DNA of 64,000 nt, taken from Dehalococcoidia bacterium (GTDB lineage Bacteria > Chloroflexota > Dehalococcoidia > SHYB01). A program made the position numbers and the translations under genes. Positions 16,498 through 25,015 of the stretch are shown here, in pieces; positions within the stretch are counted from its first letter, which is position 1, and each line of letters begins with the position of its first letter. Below the pieces are notes generated by a model. It worked only from the letters and a program-made list of their open reading frames with translations. It ran no database searches and was not told where the DNA came from. The stretch is from positions 1-64,000 of the forward strand of contig SHYB01000006.1 in NCBI GenBank assembly GCA_009693015.1, read 5' to 3'.

Positions 16498-16526
16498 TTG
16501 CGTGGCGCCGGGAAACGCCCTATCAT
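16498..16526 (+). promoter_or_regulatory. Sigma70-type promoter of groES-groEL
   Basis: TTGCGT (16498-16503), a 17-nt spacer and TATCAT (16521-16526) form a good vegetative promoter. The predicted start, near 16533, falls just before the CIRCE-like repeat, which is the usual arrangement for HrcA-repressed chaperonin operons. Confidence 0.6.
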
Positions 16527-16536
16527 TACCGACGGC

Positions 16537-16563
16537 CTGGCACTCGGCGTGGCCGACTGCTAA
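16537..16563. promoter_or_regulatory. CIRCE-like operator (HrcA site)
   Basis: CTGGCACTC, nine bases, GACTGCTAA. Compared with the CIRCE consensus TTAGCACTC-N9-GAGTGCTAA, 7 of 9 and 8 of 9 positions match and the spacer length is exact. It sits between the promoter and groES. This predicts heat-shock control by HrcA, whose gene is not in the window. Confidence 0.65.
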
Positions 16564-16647
16564 GCCACCACATTACGTCTACGCAGGTGAGGTCGAAGCA
16601 TGGCAGCGAAAGTTATGGCAGCGAAAGTCAAAGTCAAGGAGGCAGTA

Positions 16648-16941
16648 GTGGCGCGGAAGATTCAACCGTTGGGCGACAGGGTGCTGGTGAAGGCGATCGA
16701 ACAGTCGGAGGTGATGCGCGGCGGGATCATCCTGCCGGACACCGCCAAGGAGAAGCCCCAGGAGGGCGTGGTCATCGCCGTGGGGCCGGGCCGCGTCACC
16801 GACGACGGCAAGTTGATCCCCACGGCCCTCAAGGCCGGCGACAAGGTGATCTACGCCAAGTACGGCGGCACGGAAATCAAGGAGGACAGGGACGAGTTCC
16901 TGATTCTCCGCGAGAGCGACGTTCTGGCCAAGGTGAGCTAG
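16648..16941 (+). CDS. groES: Co-chaperonin GroES
   Basis: A 97-residue heptameric lid of the GroEL chamber. Hallmarks are IQPLGDRVLVKAIE, the mobile-loop segment SEVMRGGIILPDTAKEKPQEG, and VIAVGPGR followed by GDKVIYAKYGGTEIK. A GTG start at 16648 is chosen because AAGGAGG lies 5 nt upstream and the protein then begins like other GroES proteins (VARKIQPLG). The longer frame from ATG 16600 would add a Lys/Val-rich segment (MAAKVMAAKVKVKE) that looks like translated leader. groEL follows 57 nt downstream. Confidence 0.93.
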   Translation: MARKIQPLGDRVLVKAIEQSEVMRGGIILPDTAKEKPQEGVVIAVGPGRVTDDGKLIPTALKAGDKVIYAKYGGTEIKEDRDEFLILRESDVLAKVS

Positions 16942-16983
16942 GACCGGAATAGATTGCTGGACTGACCGTTATCAAGTATCTGA

Positions 16984-18627
<1,644 letters not shown>

Positions 18628-18660
18628 GCCAAGGCGTCAGGCTCGACGAAGGACGTACGA

Positions 18661-18700
18661 GGGGCCGTCCCGATGCAATCGGGGCGGCCCCTCTGCTTTT
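18661..18700 (+). terminator. Rho-independent terminator of groESL
   Basis: A 14-bp stem (GGGGCCGTCCCGAT paired with ATCGGGGCGGCCCC, one G-T wobble) with a GCA loop and the tail TCTGCTTTT. It lies 33 nt after the groEL stop and immediately before the tRNA promoter. Confidence 0.8.
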
Positions 18701-18702
18701 CC

Positions 18703-18731
18703 TTGACACTATGGAAGGCGGCCCATAGAAT
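18703..18731 (+). promoter_or_regulatory. Promoter of tRNA-Gly
   Basis: TTGACA (18703-18708), a spacer of exactly 17 nt and TAGAAT (18726-18731) form a near-consensus sigma70 promoter. The predicted start is a few bases before the tRNA at 18744. Confidence 0.75.
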
Positions 18732-18743
18732 CGAGTGGTTCCA

Positions 18744-18818
18744 GCGGGCGTAATTCAGCGGTAGAATGCCACCTTCCCAAGGTGGACGCCACGGGTTCGA
18801 GTCCCGTCGCCCGCTCCA
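18744..18818 (+). tRNA. tRNA-Gly(CCC)
   Basis: A complete 75-nt cloverleaf. The acceptor stem is GCGGGCG with CGCCCGC; the D stem is ATTC with GAAT; the anticodon stem CCACC/GGTGG holds loop TTCCCAA with anticodon CCC (18776-18778); the T arm is ACGGG-TTCGAGT-CCCGT. The 3' CCA is encoded (18816-18818). It reads GGG codons. It has its own promoter and is the only tRNA found here; glycyl-tRNA synthetase is 27 kb away. Confidence 0.95.
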
Positions 18819-18830
18819 TATTTCTTTACT

Positions 18831-18990
18831 CCCCCATCTCAGTCTTCCCCCCGTGGACGGGGGAAGAGGGTAGAGATGCTTCGACCGCCTGCGGCGGTCT
18901 CAGGATAACAGCCCCCCTCTCCGCCGCCGGATTGCCGCTCCTTCCGACCCCGCCAGATTGCCACGCTCCTGGACTCGCTCGCAATGACAG
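18831..18990 (+). repeat. Family C repeat block C1
   Basis: Contains the palindrome CTTCCCCCCGTGGACGGGGGAAG, then a GACCGCCTGCGGCGGTC hairpin, then ATTGCCACGCTC ... CTCGCAATGACAG, a second inverted module. The same opening palindrome recurs at 24917 and 50385. It fills the space between the tRNA and the stop codon of the next leftward gene. Confidence 0.6.
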
Positions 18991-18994
18991 GTGA

Positions 18995-19804
18995 TTAATC
19001 CCCCGTCTGCACAAGCGCCTGGGCGATGGGGCGGAGGACGCGGGGGTCGTGGAAGTAGCGGGAGTGGAGCCAGAGGCCGATCACGGAGCCGAGCACGGGC
19101 AGGCGCGCGCCGGCGGTCAGCAACATGCCTTTGGGTGGAGTCCACGCGCGCATGGGAGAGAGGGCGACGTCACGGGTGACGGCGGCGGCGTGGGCGTCGT
19201 TGAGGGTGCGCAGGGGATAGCCGATGCTGTCGTAGGTGTAGTAGTAGTTCTCCCAGCGCGGGGGGCGCACCGGCTTGTTGAACGCCAGGGTACCGTAGCG
19301 CAGGGCGAAGAGGGCCAGCGGCGAGCCGAGGGTGAAGAGGCTTTCCAGGCGTGTGTTGGGGGGGTAGCCGCGGCGCTTCTCCAGGTCGTACAGGGCATCG
19401 GAGGCGATGACCGTGCCCAGGCTGTGGGAGACGACGGTGAGTTTTAACGGTTCCCCTTCTGGGACGCGCTGGCCGAGGCGTTGCACCGCCTCCATGAAAC
19501 GCGCCTGAATGGCGGTGTATTTGTCCGGCGGGTAGGGGAGCTTGGCGTAGGCCACGACATCGCCGAGCGCCTCGATCATGAAGCGCCGTGCCGTCCCCCC
19601 GAATGAGATGCGGCTGGAGAGGTCCTCCTGCTCGGGCTGGGTGACGCTGGCCCAGTAGGCCTCCTCCCACAGCAGCGACTGGCTGAGGGCGGGGCCAGCC
19701 CCGCCGAGGTTATGCAGGGTGCGGCGCAGGGCGCGTTCGAAGCCGCGGGAGGAGTGCGGCCCCTGGCTGCCGATGCCGTGGACGAAGATGACGGCGTGGG
19801 ACAT
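18995..19804 (-). CDS. Alpha/beta-hydrolase, lipase-like
   Basis: A 269-residue protein opening MSHAVIFVHGIGSQGPHSSR, where HGIGSQG matches an oxyanion-hole region. The nucleophile elbow is VVSHSLGTVIASDALY (Gly replaced by Ser in G-x-S-x-G, with Ser-Leu-Gly kept). DALYDLEKRRG and FTLGSPLALFALR resemble the lid and post-nucleophile region of predicted bacterial lipases and PGAP1-like hydrolases. Acidic and His residues of the triad are less certain (SIGYPLRTLNDAHAA may supply them). Cytoplasmic, as no signal peptide is seen. Substrate unknown. Confidence 0.72.
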   Translation of the reverse strand: MSHAVIFVHGIGSQGPHSSRGFERALRRTLHNLGGAGPALSQSLLWEEAYWASVTQPEQEDLSSRISFGGTARRFMIEALGDVVAYAKLPYPPDKYTAIQARFMEAVQRLGQRVPEGEPLKLTVVSHSLGTVIASDALYDLEKRRGYPPNTRLESLFTLGSPLALFALRYGTLAFNKPVRPPRWENYYYTYDSIGYPLRTLNDAHAAAVTRDVALSPMRAWTPPKGMLLTAGARLPVLGSVIGLWLHSRYFHDPRVLRPIAQALVQTGD

Positions 19805-19876
19805 AGGCGCCTCCAGCGGGGGTGATGGTGGCTAGCAGTCTACACCGTGGGGAGAGACGAGGAGATGGTTTGGGCA

Positions 19877-19911
19877 GGGGGCGATGCCCCGATTCCATCG
19901 GGGCATCGCCC
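19877..19911. terminator. 16-bp perfect hairpin between pfk and hydrolase
   Basis: GGGGCGATGCCCCGAT, loop TCC, ATCGGGGCATCGCCCC: a perfect 16-bp stem starting one base after the phosphofructokinase stop. No T-tract follows on the minus strand, so it may be a Rho-assisted terminator or a 3' mRNA stabiliser. Its CCCGAT/ATCGGG core resembles the groESL terminator. Confidence 0.5.
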
Positions 19912-21099
19912 CTACTGGAGGGAGATGCGGGCGAAGCGTGGCAGGGGCGCGCCGATGAGGGGACTGGCGTAGTGGAGGAATGCGGGGGTCGCCAGGCCAT
20001 GGGCGTCAGCGAAGGACGCGGGCAGCGGGCGTTCCTTGCCGCCGACCCGACCCAGGGGAACGAGGCCGGTGGTGCAGCGGTAGGCCATGCCCGGTTGGCG
20101 CACGAGGGAGACCATGACGTCTGTCTTTCCGGCGATGAGGGCGCGCACGGCCATCTGCCCCACGAGATAGGCTTCGGCGGCGTCGGTGCGGGAGCGCGCC
20201 CCCGCGAAGGAGCGCTGGATGGTGCCGGGGCGCTCGGCCTTGGTGCGCACCTTGAGCTTGGCAGCGACGGTGTGGGCGAGGAAGTCGGCGGGAGAGGGGT
20301 AGTAGGCGTGGCCGAATTCGTCGGTGTACTCCGGCGCTTGGTGGCCCAGGGGGCCGTCAGGACCGCGCACGGTCTCGCCAACGACGGCGACGGCGAAACC
20401 GTGACGGCGGATCGCTTCGTCTACGCGGGCGATGAACCAGTCCACGTCCAGCGGACGCTCCGGGGAGCAGACGATATGCGGCGCGTCGCGCTCTTCGCGC
20501 TTGCCGAGGCAGGCGGCGAGGGGGAGCCAGCCGGCATTGCGCCCCATGACCTCGACGATGGTGAGGGGACGAGTGCTGCCCATCGCTTCGGCATCGCGGC
20601 CGGCGCCCATGACGGCGAGGGCGATGAAGCGTGCGGCGCTGCCGTAGCCGGGGCAATGATCGGTCTCCACGAGGTCGTTGTCCACGGTCTTGGGAACATG
20701 GAGCACCGACAGCTGCTTGCCGGCGGCAGCGGCGAGGGCGTGGGCGTTTTCGGCAGAGTCGTTGCCGCCGATGACAATGAGCGCAGAGACGCCGTTGCGG
20801 GCGAGGATTTCGAGCACGGCGGGGGTGTTCTCGGGGAGGAGTTTTCTCCTGGAGGTGCCGAGGGCTGCTCCCGGTGTTCGGGCGATGGCGGGCCAGATGC
20901 GCCGCGGTTGGGCGGAGAGGTCGAGGAAGCGGCCTTCGAGGAGGCCGTCAGTGGCGTGGTTGGCGCCGAGGATGCGGGAGAATGCGCGACGGCGCTGGGC
21001 TTCTTCGACGATCCCCGCGAGGCTGGCATTGATGACGGCGGTGGGGCCGCCGGACTGCATCACGAGGAGCGCGCCGCGGGTGTTGGGGGCCATAGACAT
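19912..21099 (-). CDS. 6-phosphofructokinase, probably PPi-dependent type
   Basis: A 395-residue PfkA-superfamily enzyme that phosphorylates fructose-6-phosphate at C1. Family blocks are MQSGGPTAVINASLAGI, IVIGGNDSAENAH, HVPKTVDNDLVETDHCPGYG, EVMGRNAGWLPLAA and ERPGTIQRS. The Lys in VPKTVDND and the Asp in GGNDS, instead of the Gly residues of ATP enzymes (PGTIDND, GGDGS), are the marks of pyrophosphate-using enzymes. If so, the reaction is reversible and serves glycolysis and gluconeogenesis. It is a single leftward gene, divergent from the inositol-phosphatase gene. Confidence 0.85.
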   Translation of the reverse strand: MSMAPNTRGALLVMQSGGPTAVINASLAGIVEEAQRRRAFSRILGANHATDGLLEGRFLDLSAQPRRIWPAIARTPGAALGTSRRKLLPENTPAVLEILARNGVSALIVIGGNDSAENAHALAAAAGKQLSVLHVPKTVDNDLVETDHCPGYGSAARFIALAVMGAGRDAEAMGSTRPLTIVEVMGRNAGWLPLAACLGKREERDAPHIVCSPERPLDVDWFIARVDEAIRRHGFAVAVVGETVRGPDGPLGHQAPEYTDEFGHAYYPSPADFLAHTVAAKLKVRTKAERPGTIQRSFAGARSRTDAAEAYLVGQMAVRALIAGKTDVMVSLVRQPGMAYRCTTGLVPLGRVGGKERPLPASFADAHGLATPAFLHYASPLIGAPLPRFARISLQ

Positions 21100-21162
21100 C
21101 TATTGTAGTAGAAGACGCGTCGCGCATGTCCAGGCGGGCGGCGTGACCCTGCTGCGGCGCTG

Positions 21163-21171
21163 TGCTAGACT
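21163..21171 (+). promoter_or_regulatory. Extended -10 promoter (TGCTAGACT)
   Basis: TG-C-TAGACT lies 35 nt upstream of the ATG at 21206 and gives a leader of about 28 nt with the ribosome site AAGGCGGGGG. No clear -35 box is visible. Confidence 0.45.
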
Positions 21172-21205
21172 TCGCTTCTGTTGGCATTCTTGTAAGGCGG
21201 GGGCA

Positions 21206-22030
21206 ATGAGCGATATACCCAGGGCAAGGGACGGGAGAACGGCGCTGGAGTTCGCCATGCCGCTGATGCGGCAGGCGGGGCAGGTGCTGCGCGAGCGCTT
21301 CCATAGCAAGATGGAAGTGACGGTGAAGGGGTGGGCGAATATTGTCACTGACGTGGATTACGAGGTGGAGCGCCTGGTGCTGGGGCAGGTGCGGGAGCAG
21401 TTCCCTCAGTGCGGCATCCTGGCGGAGGAGTCGGGCGCGGGCGGCGCGGCGTCGGGCGAGTGGACGTGGATCGTGGACCCGCTGGACGGCACGCGGAACT
21501 ATGCGCGGGGACTGCCGCATTACTGCACGACGATGGCGCTGGCGCAGCACGGCGAGGTGAAGCTGGGGGTGACGTATGACCCCAGCCGCAACGAGCTGTT
21601 CTGGGCGGAGGCGGGCCAGGGGACGTGGCGCGATGGGGAGCGGGTGCAGGTGTCGCTGGCGACGGAGCTGGCGCCGGCGACGATGGGGACGGATATGGGC
21701 TATAGCGATGGCCTTGCGGCGGACGCGCTGGCGCTGCTGGGGACACTGTGGCCGGGGATGCAGGCGATCCGCGTGATGGGGTCGGCGGCGCTAGGCGTGG
21801 CCTATGCGGCGCAGGGCCGGTACGATCTGTACTTCCACCACAAGCTGGCGCCGTGGGATATTGCCGCGGGGATCATCATGACGCAAGAGGCAGGCGGCGT
21901 GGTGACCGACCGCGACGGCAAGCCGATCACGCTGGACAGCCCTTCGATCATCGCGTCAAGCAGGACGCTGGTGGATGAGTTTCTGCGGAAGACGGCAGGG
22001 ACGCCGTGGCGGATGAGGCCGAGGCAGTAG
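21206..22030 (+). CDS. Inositol-monophosphatase family phosphatase
   Basis: A 274-residue Mg-dependent phosphatase. Metal-binding motifs are ILAEESGAG (Glu-Glu), WIVDPLDGTRNYARGLPHY (the DPxDGT signature) and KLAPWDIAAGIIMTQEAGGVV (the WD motif). Relatives hydrolyse inositol-1-phosphate, histidinol phosphate, 3'-phosphoadenosine phosphate or fructose-1,6-bisphosphate. Placement next to a PPi-type PFK would fit sugar-phosphate metabolism but does not settle the substrate. The ATG at 21206 has AAGGCGGGGG in front; the longer frame runs antisense through pfk. Confidence 0.88.
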   Translation: MSDIPRARDGRTALEFAMPLMRQAGQVLRERFHSKMEVTVKGWANIVTDVDYEVERLVLGQVREQFPQCGILAEESGAGGAASGEWTWIVDPLDGTRNYARGLPHYCTTMALAQHGEVKLGVTYDPSRNELFWAEAGQGTWRDGERVQVSLATELAPATMGTDMGYSDGLAADALALLGTLWPGMQAIRVMGSAALGVAYAAQGRYDLYFHHKLAPWDIAAGIIMTQEAGGVVTDRDGKPITLDSPSIIASSRTLVDEFLRKTAGTPWRMRPRQ

Positions 22031-22054
22031 CAGGGGCGAATGACCGGCAGGCCC

Positions 22055-22071
22055 GCCCGCCTGAGGCGGGC
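22055..22071. terminator. Short hairpin between convergent genes
   Basis: GCCCGCC-TGA-GGCGGGC lies between the convergent phosphatase and SDR genes, within a longer ACCGGCAGGCCC motif that also occurs near 1338 and 41281. It is probably a repeat-derived hairpin that may assist termination in both directions. Confidence 0.4.
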
Positions 22072-22114
22072 AGGGACGCTCATCAGCGCCGAGGGGCGGC
22101 GGGAGGCGGCGCAG

Positions 22115-22933
22115 TTAGGCCAGGATGCCGCCATCGAGGAAGACGGTCTGGCCGGTGAGCCAGGCTGATGCGGGAGCGGCGAGGTAGGCGGCGAGCAGGC
22201 CGACTTCGCGCTCGGTGCCGAGGCGCCGCATGGGGATTTCCGAGAGGAGTTTTTCCTTGAGGCGAGGGTCGGCCATGTTCTCGGCGAGGAGCTCGGTCTC
22301 TACGTAGCCGGAGCCGATGGCGGTGACGTTGATGTTGTATCGCGCCCATTCCACGGCCATGGAGCGGGTGAGCATGGAGAGGGCGGCCTTGGAGGCATCG
22401 TAGGAGAAGCGGTAGCGGCCGGCCTTGGCGGCGTTGGCGGAGGAGATGTTGATGACGCGGCCCTGCTTGCGCGCCAGCATGTGGGGGCCAAGGGCGCGCA
22501 TGCAGAGGAAGGCGCCGGTGAGGTTGGTGTTGAGGACGCGGAACCATTCTTCTTCCGATGTGGGGGCGAAGAAGTTGGGCAGGTCCCTGGCGGTGGGCGG
22601 GTTGAAGCCAGGCAGGGGAACCAGGGGCTTGAACACGCCGATGCCGGCATTGTTGATGAGGATGTCTACGTGGCCCAGCTCCATGATGGCGGTGGCGGCG
22701 AGGCGCTCGACGTCCGCGGCGTTGGTGATGTCCGCTTGCACGGGGATGCACTTGTGTCCGTGGCGGCGCAGATCAGCGGCGGCCTGGGTGAGCTTGTCCA
22801 GGCTGCGTGCGGCGATGCAGAGGTCAACGCCGGCTTCGGCGAAGACTTGGGCGATGCCTCGCCCCAGGCCCTGGCTGGCGCCGGTGATGACGGCGGTCTT
22901 GCCGGCAATGGAGAACTCGGGAAGGGCGGTCAT
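22115..22933 (-). CDS. Short-chain dehydrogenase/reductase (SDR)
   Basis: A 272-residue classical SDR from ATG 22933. The cofactor motif is TGASQGLGRG, the NNAG motif is INNAGIGVF, the catalytic Ser lies in VINISSANAAK and the Tyr-Lys pair in YDASKAALSM. The Arg in AARSLDK suggests NADP(H). The insert PGFNPPTARDLPNFF after the NNAG strand is longer than usual and may shape the substrate pocket. It ends GQTVFLDGGIL, as in FabG-like enzymes. Leftward, convergent with the phosphatase gene; divergent from the LLM oxidoreductase. Confidence 0.88.
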   Translation of the reverse strand: MTALPEFSIAGKTAVITGASQGLGRGIAQVFAEAGVDLCIAARSLDKLTQAAADLRRHGHKCIPVQADITNAADVERLAATAIMELGHVDILINNAGIGVFKPLVPLPGFNPPTARDLPNFFAPTSEEEWFRVLNTNLTGAFLCMRALGPHMLARKQGRVINISSANAAKAGRYRFSYDASKAALSMLTRSMAVEWARYNINVTAIGSGYVETELLAENMADPRLKEKLLSEIPMRRLGTEREVGLLAAYLAAPASAWLTGQTVFLDGGILA

Positions 22934-23139
22934 GGCGTAAAGGCTCCGTGGGGTGTATAGGCTGCGTACTGGAGAGAATTGGCGGCGGGAACGGCTCATC
23001 CACGGTAGGACGGGAGGCAGGCGGTGTCAAGAAGAGAGATGGCTTGACCGGCCATGAGCGCACTTCTATACTTGCGCCGCCCAAGGGTAGGTGCAGTGGT
23101 TATGAGGATGCGCTGCTGCGAGCGGCAAGGAGAGGGAAC

Positions 23140-24165
23140 ATGAGCGCTACAACAAGGCCGATGGAGTTTACGCCGTTCAAGCTTTCGCCGCATGGGATGT
23201 GGGGCGGCATCGAGAACATTGCCAGGGCAACCGTGGCCGCGGAGCAGATGGGCTTCTACTCGATTGATATGCCGGACCACATCATTCTGCCTCACAAGCC
23301 AACGGACCCGCCCATGGTTGATGAGGTCTGGTACGACAATTTTGTGGTGGCGTCCCACCTGGCGACGCTGACGAAGAAGATCCGCTTCATGTTCTTCGCT
23401 TTGATTGTGCCCTACCGTCCCGCTATTCAGACGGCCAAGCTGCTGGCGACGCTGGATGTGGTATCGAAGGGGCGGGTGACCATCGGCACGGGGTCGGGGT
23501 GGATGAAGGGGGAGTTCGATCTGCTGGGGGTGCCGTTCGAGGAGCGCGGGCGCATCACGGACGAGACGCTGCGGGCCTTTCGCGCGCTGTGGACGGAGGG
23601 GCACCCGGAGTTCCACGGCAAGTTCGTCAACTTCAGCAACGCCCGCTTTGAGCCGAAGCCGGTGCAGAAGCCGCACATTCCGCTGTGGATCGGCGGGATG
23701 GGGGCGGCGGCGCGGCGTCGCTGCGTGGAGATGGGCGATGGATGGATGCCGATGGGGGGCGGCTCTACGGAGTCGCAGCAGTTCAAGGATGCGGCGAGCG
23801 AGGTGCAGGTGATCAAGGAGATGCTGCGGAAGGCGGGACGCAACCCTGACGATTTCAATTTCTCGTTTGCCCTGGCTGTGGGCGAGCAGCGGCCGTATAT
23901 GCCGCATCCGACGGCGGCGACGGAGGACCGCATGGGCCGCGCGGCGCGGCCGGCTGCGCCGGTGGCCGCCCCTGCTCAGGGCACCGCCCCGCTGCCGTTC
24001 GATCAGAATCTGGTCATTGATCAGATTGGGCGGATGCGTAAAGCAGGCTTCAACCATATCTACGTGCGGCTGGGTTTCTCTTCGGCAAACGAGATCATCA
24101 AGCATATGGAGTGGTTTTCCAGTAAGGTGATGCCGGCGTTCCGCAAGACGCCGGTGAAGCGGTAG
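23140..24165 (+). CDS. LLM-class flavin/F420-dependent oxidoreductase
   Basis: A 341-residue luciferase-like TIM-barrel enzyme. Markers are AAEQMGFYSIDMPDHI, ATLTKKIRFMFFALIVPYRP, VSKGRVTIGTGSGWMKGEFD, LLGVPFEERGRITDE and IPLWIGGMGAAARRRCVE. The WMKGEFDLLGVPFEERG block is the one seen in the F420-dependent subgroup rather than FMN luciferases. An extra Pro/Ala-rich segment (AARPAAPVAAPAQGTAPLPF) interrupts the C-terminal part. AAGGAG precedes the ATG. Likely oxidises or reduces a small organic molecule. Cofactor choice is inferred. Confidence 0.85.
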   Translation: MSATTRPMEFTPFKLSPHGMWGGIENIARATVAAEQMGFYSIDMPDHIILPHKPTDPPMVDEVWYDNFVVASHLATLTKKIRFMFFALIVPYRPAIQTAKLLATLDVVSKGRVTIGTGSGWMKGEFDLLGVPFEERGRITDETLRAFRALWTEGHPEFHGKFVNFSNARFEPKPVQKPHIPLWIGGMGAAARRRCVEMGDGWMPMGGGSTESQQFKDAASEVQVIKEMLRKAGRNPDDFNFSFALAVGEQRPYMPHPTAATEDRMGRAARPAAPVAAPAQGTAPLPFDQNLVIDQIGRMRKAGFNHIYVRLGFSSANEIIKHMEWFSSKVMPAFRKTPVKR

Positions 24166-24180
24166 GACGACTGTCTGCCT

Positions 24181-24424
24181 TCACCCCAGCCTGGGGCGTC
24201 CGAGAACCCGTTTCTTGGAAGAAAGGGTTCTCGGGCTCTCCCAAAGAACTTTCACCCTGGGTTCCGCATGGGTTCCCCTGCGGGGGCCCATGCGGAACCC
24301 AGGGTGAGGGCTCGTTGCGAGGGCTGAGGACGCTTCTTTCCAAGAGAGGAGTGCTCAGGACGCTCAGGAGTTGGGCATAGGTCGGTCAGCCCCCAGAAGG
24401 GCCGGGCGCTGGCTGAAAACGATA
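24181..24424. repeat. Family B nested palindrome, copy B1
   Basis: About 244 bp, closely similar to 41022-41262. The first hairpin pairs CCGAGAACC with GGTTCTCGG around TTTCTT/AAGAAA. The second pairs CACCCTGGGTTCCGCATGGG (24253-24272) with its perfect 20-nt complement (24287-24306). Then follow GAGGGCTCGTTGCGA, TTTCCAAGAGAGGAGTGCTCAGGACGCTC split by short spacers, and a GCCCCCAGAAGGGC end. It starts 15 nt after the LLM gene. No ORF is credible inside it. It may be a non-autonomous mobile element or a structured RNA. Confidence 0.78.
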
Positions 24425-24904
24425 TTTAGTTATTAAGGTACGCTTGGCTGATCGCGCAGGGGTCCCGCGTGGCCCGGCCAGGTGCGCGCTCGCGCCTGGG
24501 GGTGGACGGCGTTCAGGACGCCGGGGTCAGGGTTAGAGAACAGGGCATCGCCTGAGGTAGCAGGCCGGGGATGGCGCATGCGCTCACGTGCGTCACGGAG
24601 GGCATGGCGAGAGGGTGGCGTGCCCGGCTTTGGGAGGCGCTGGCCGTGACGGGCACGAGCCCGCCCGGTGCAACGTACGATGCCGAGCGCGGGGCGCTCG
24701 CTCGATGAGCCTGTGGAGGGGACTGCCGTCCCTGGCAGGCCTCTCTGTCCGCCGGTCTCGCGAGCGGGGGAGGCGATGCCATCGCCGGTGAGCGCGCCCC
24801 CAGCCGCGGAGTAGAATATATGTTCATATATGTAGCATATGACAGGGACGGGGAAGAGTCAAGGGGCGTGTGGCAGAGGGAGGAGGGAGGGCCCGCTGAA
24901 GGGT
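24425..24904. other. Unassigned structured intergenic region
   Basis: About 480 bp without a convincing gene. It holds several local hairpins: GGCGT-TCAGG-ACGCC near 24508, GAGCGCGGGGCGCTC near 24687, and GGCGAT-GCC-ATCGCC near 24773. An AT-rich island follows with the perfect palindrome ATATATG-TT-CATATAT (24816-24831), overlapped by a TAGAAT -10-like box (24812-24817). It was compared by eye with RNase P RNA, tmRNA and SRP RNA and none of their signature blocks was found. It could encode an unknown RNA or be degenerate repeat DNA. Confidence 0.35.
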
Positions 24905-25006
24905 GCCCCTATTCCAACCTTCCCCCGTCCGCGGGGGAAGGGGTAAGAGACAGGAGAAGCGCCCCGCCCCAGATTCTTCGTCGCGGGGCTTCTCAGAATG
25001 ACAAGG
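24905..25006. repeat. Family C repeat block C2
   Basis: CTTCCCCCGTCCGCGGGGGAAG is followed by AGAAGCGCCCCGC ... GCGGGGCTTCT and AGAATGACAAGG. These are two nested hairpins that end 10 nt before the acyl-CoA synthetase stop codon. Similar to C1 and C3. It may act as 3' end or terminator of the leftward gene. Confidence 0.6.
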
Positions 25007-25015
25007 CGGCGGGGG

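Noticed and set aside
16600-16647. N-terminal extension of GroES from ATG 16600
   Set aside because: The AAGGAGG inside this stretch is placed for the GTG at 16648, and the extension is unlike any GroES start.
24513-24827. A 104-residue minus-strand open frame
   Set aside because: Pro/Ser/Ala-rich translation without domain pattern or ribosome site, in a hairpin-rich region. Left as unassigned DNA.
24425-24904. RNase P RNA, tmRNA or SRP RNA
   Set aside because: Signature blocks of these RNAs (for example the conserved GAGGAAAGTCC and TTCGACAGG-type motifs) could not be found on either strand.
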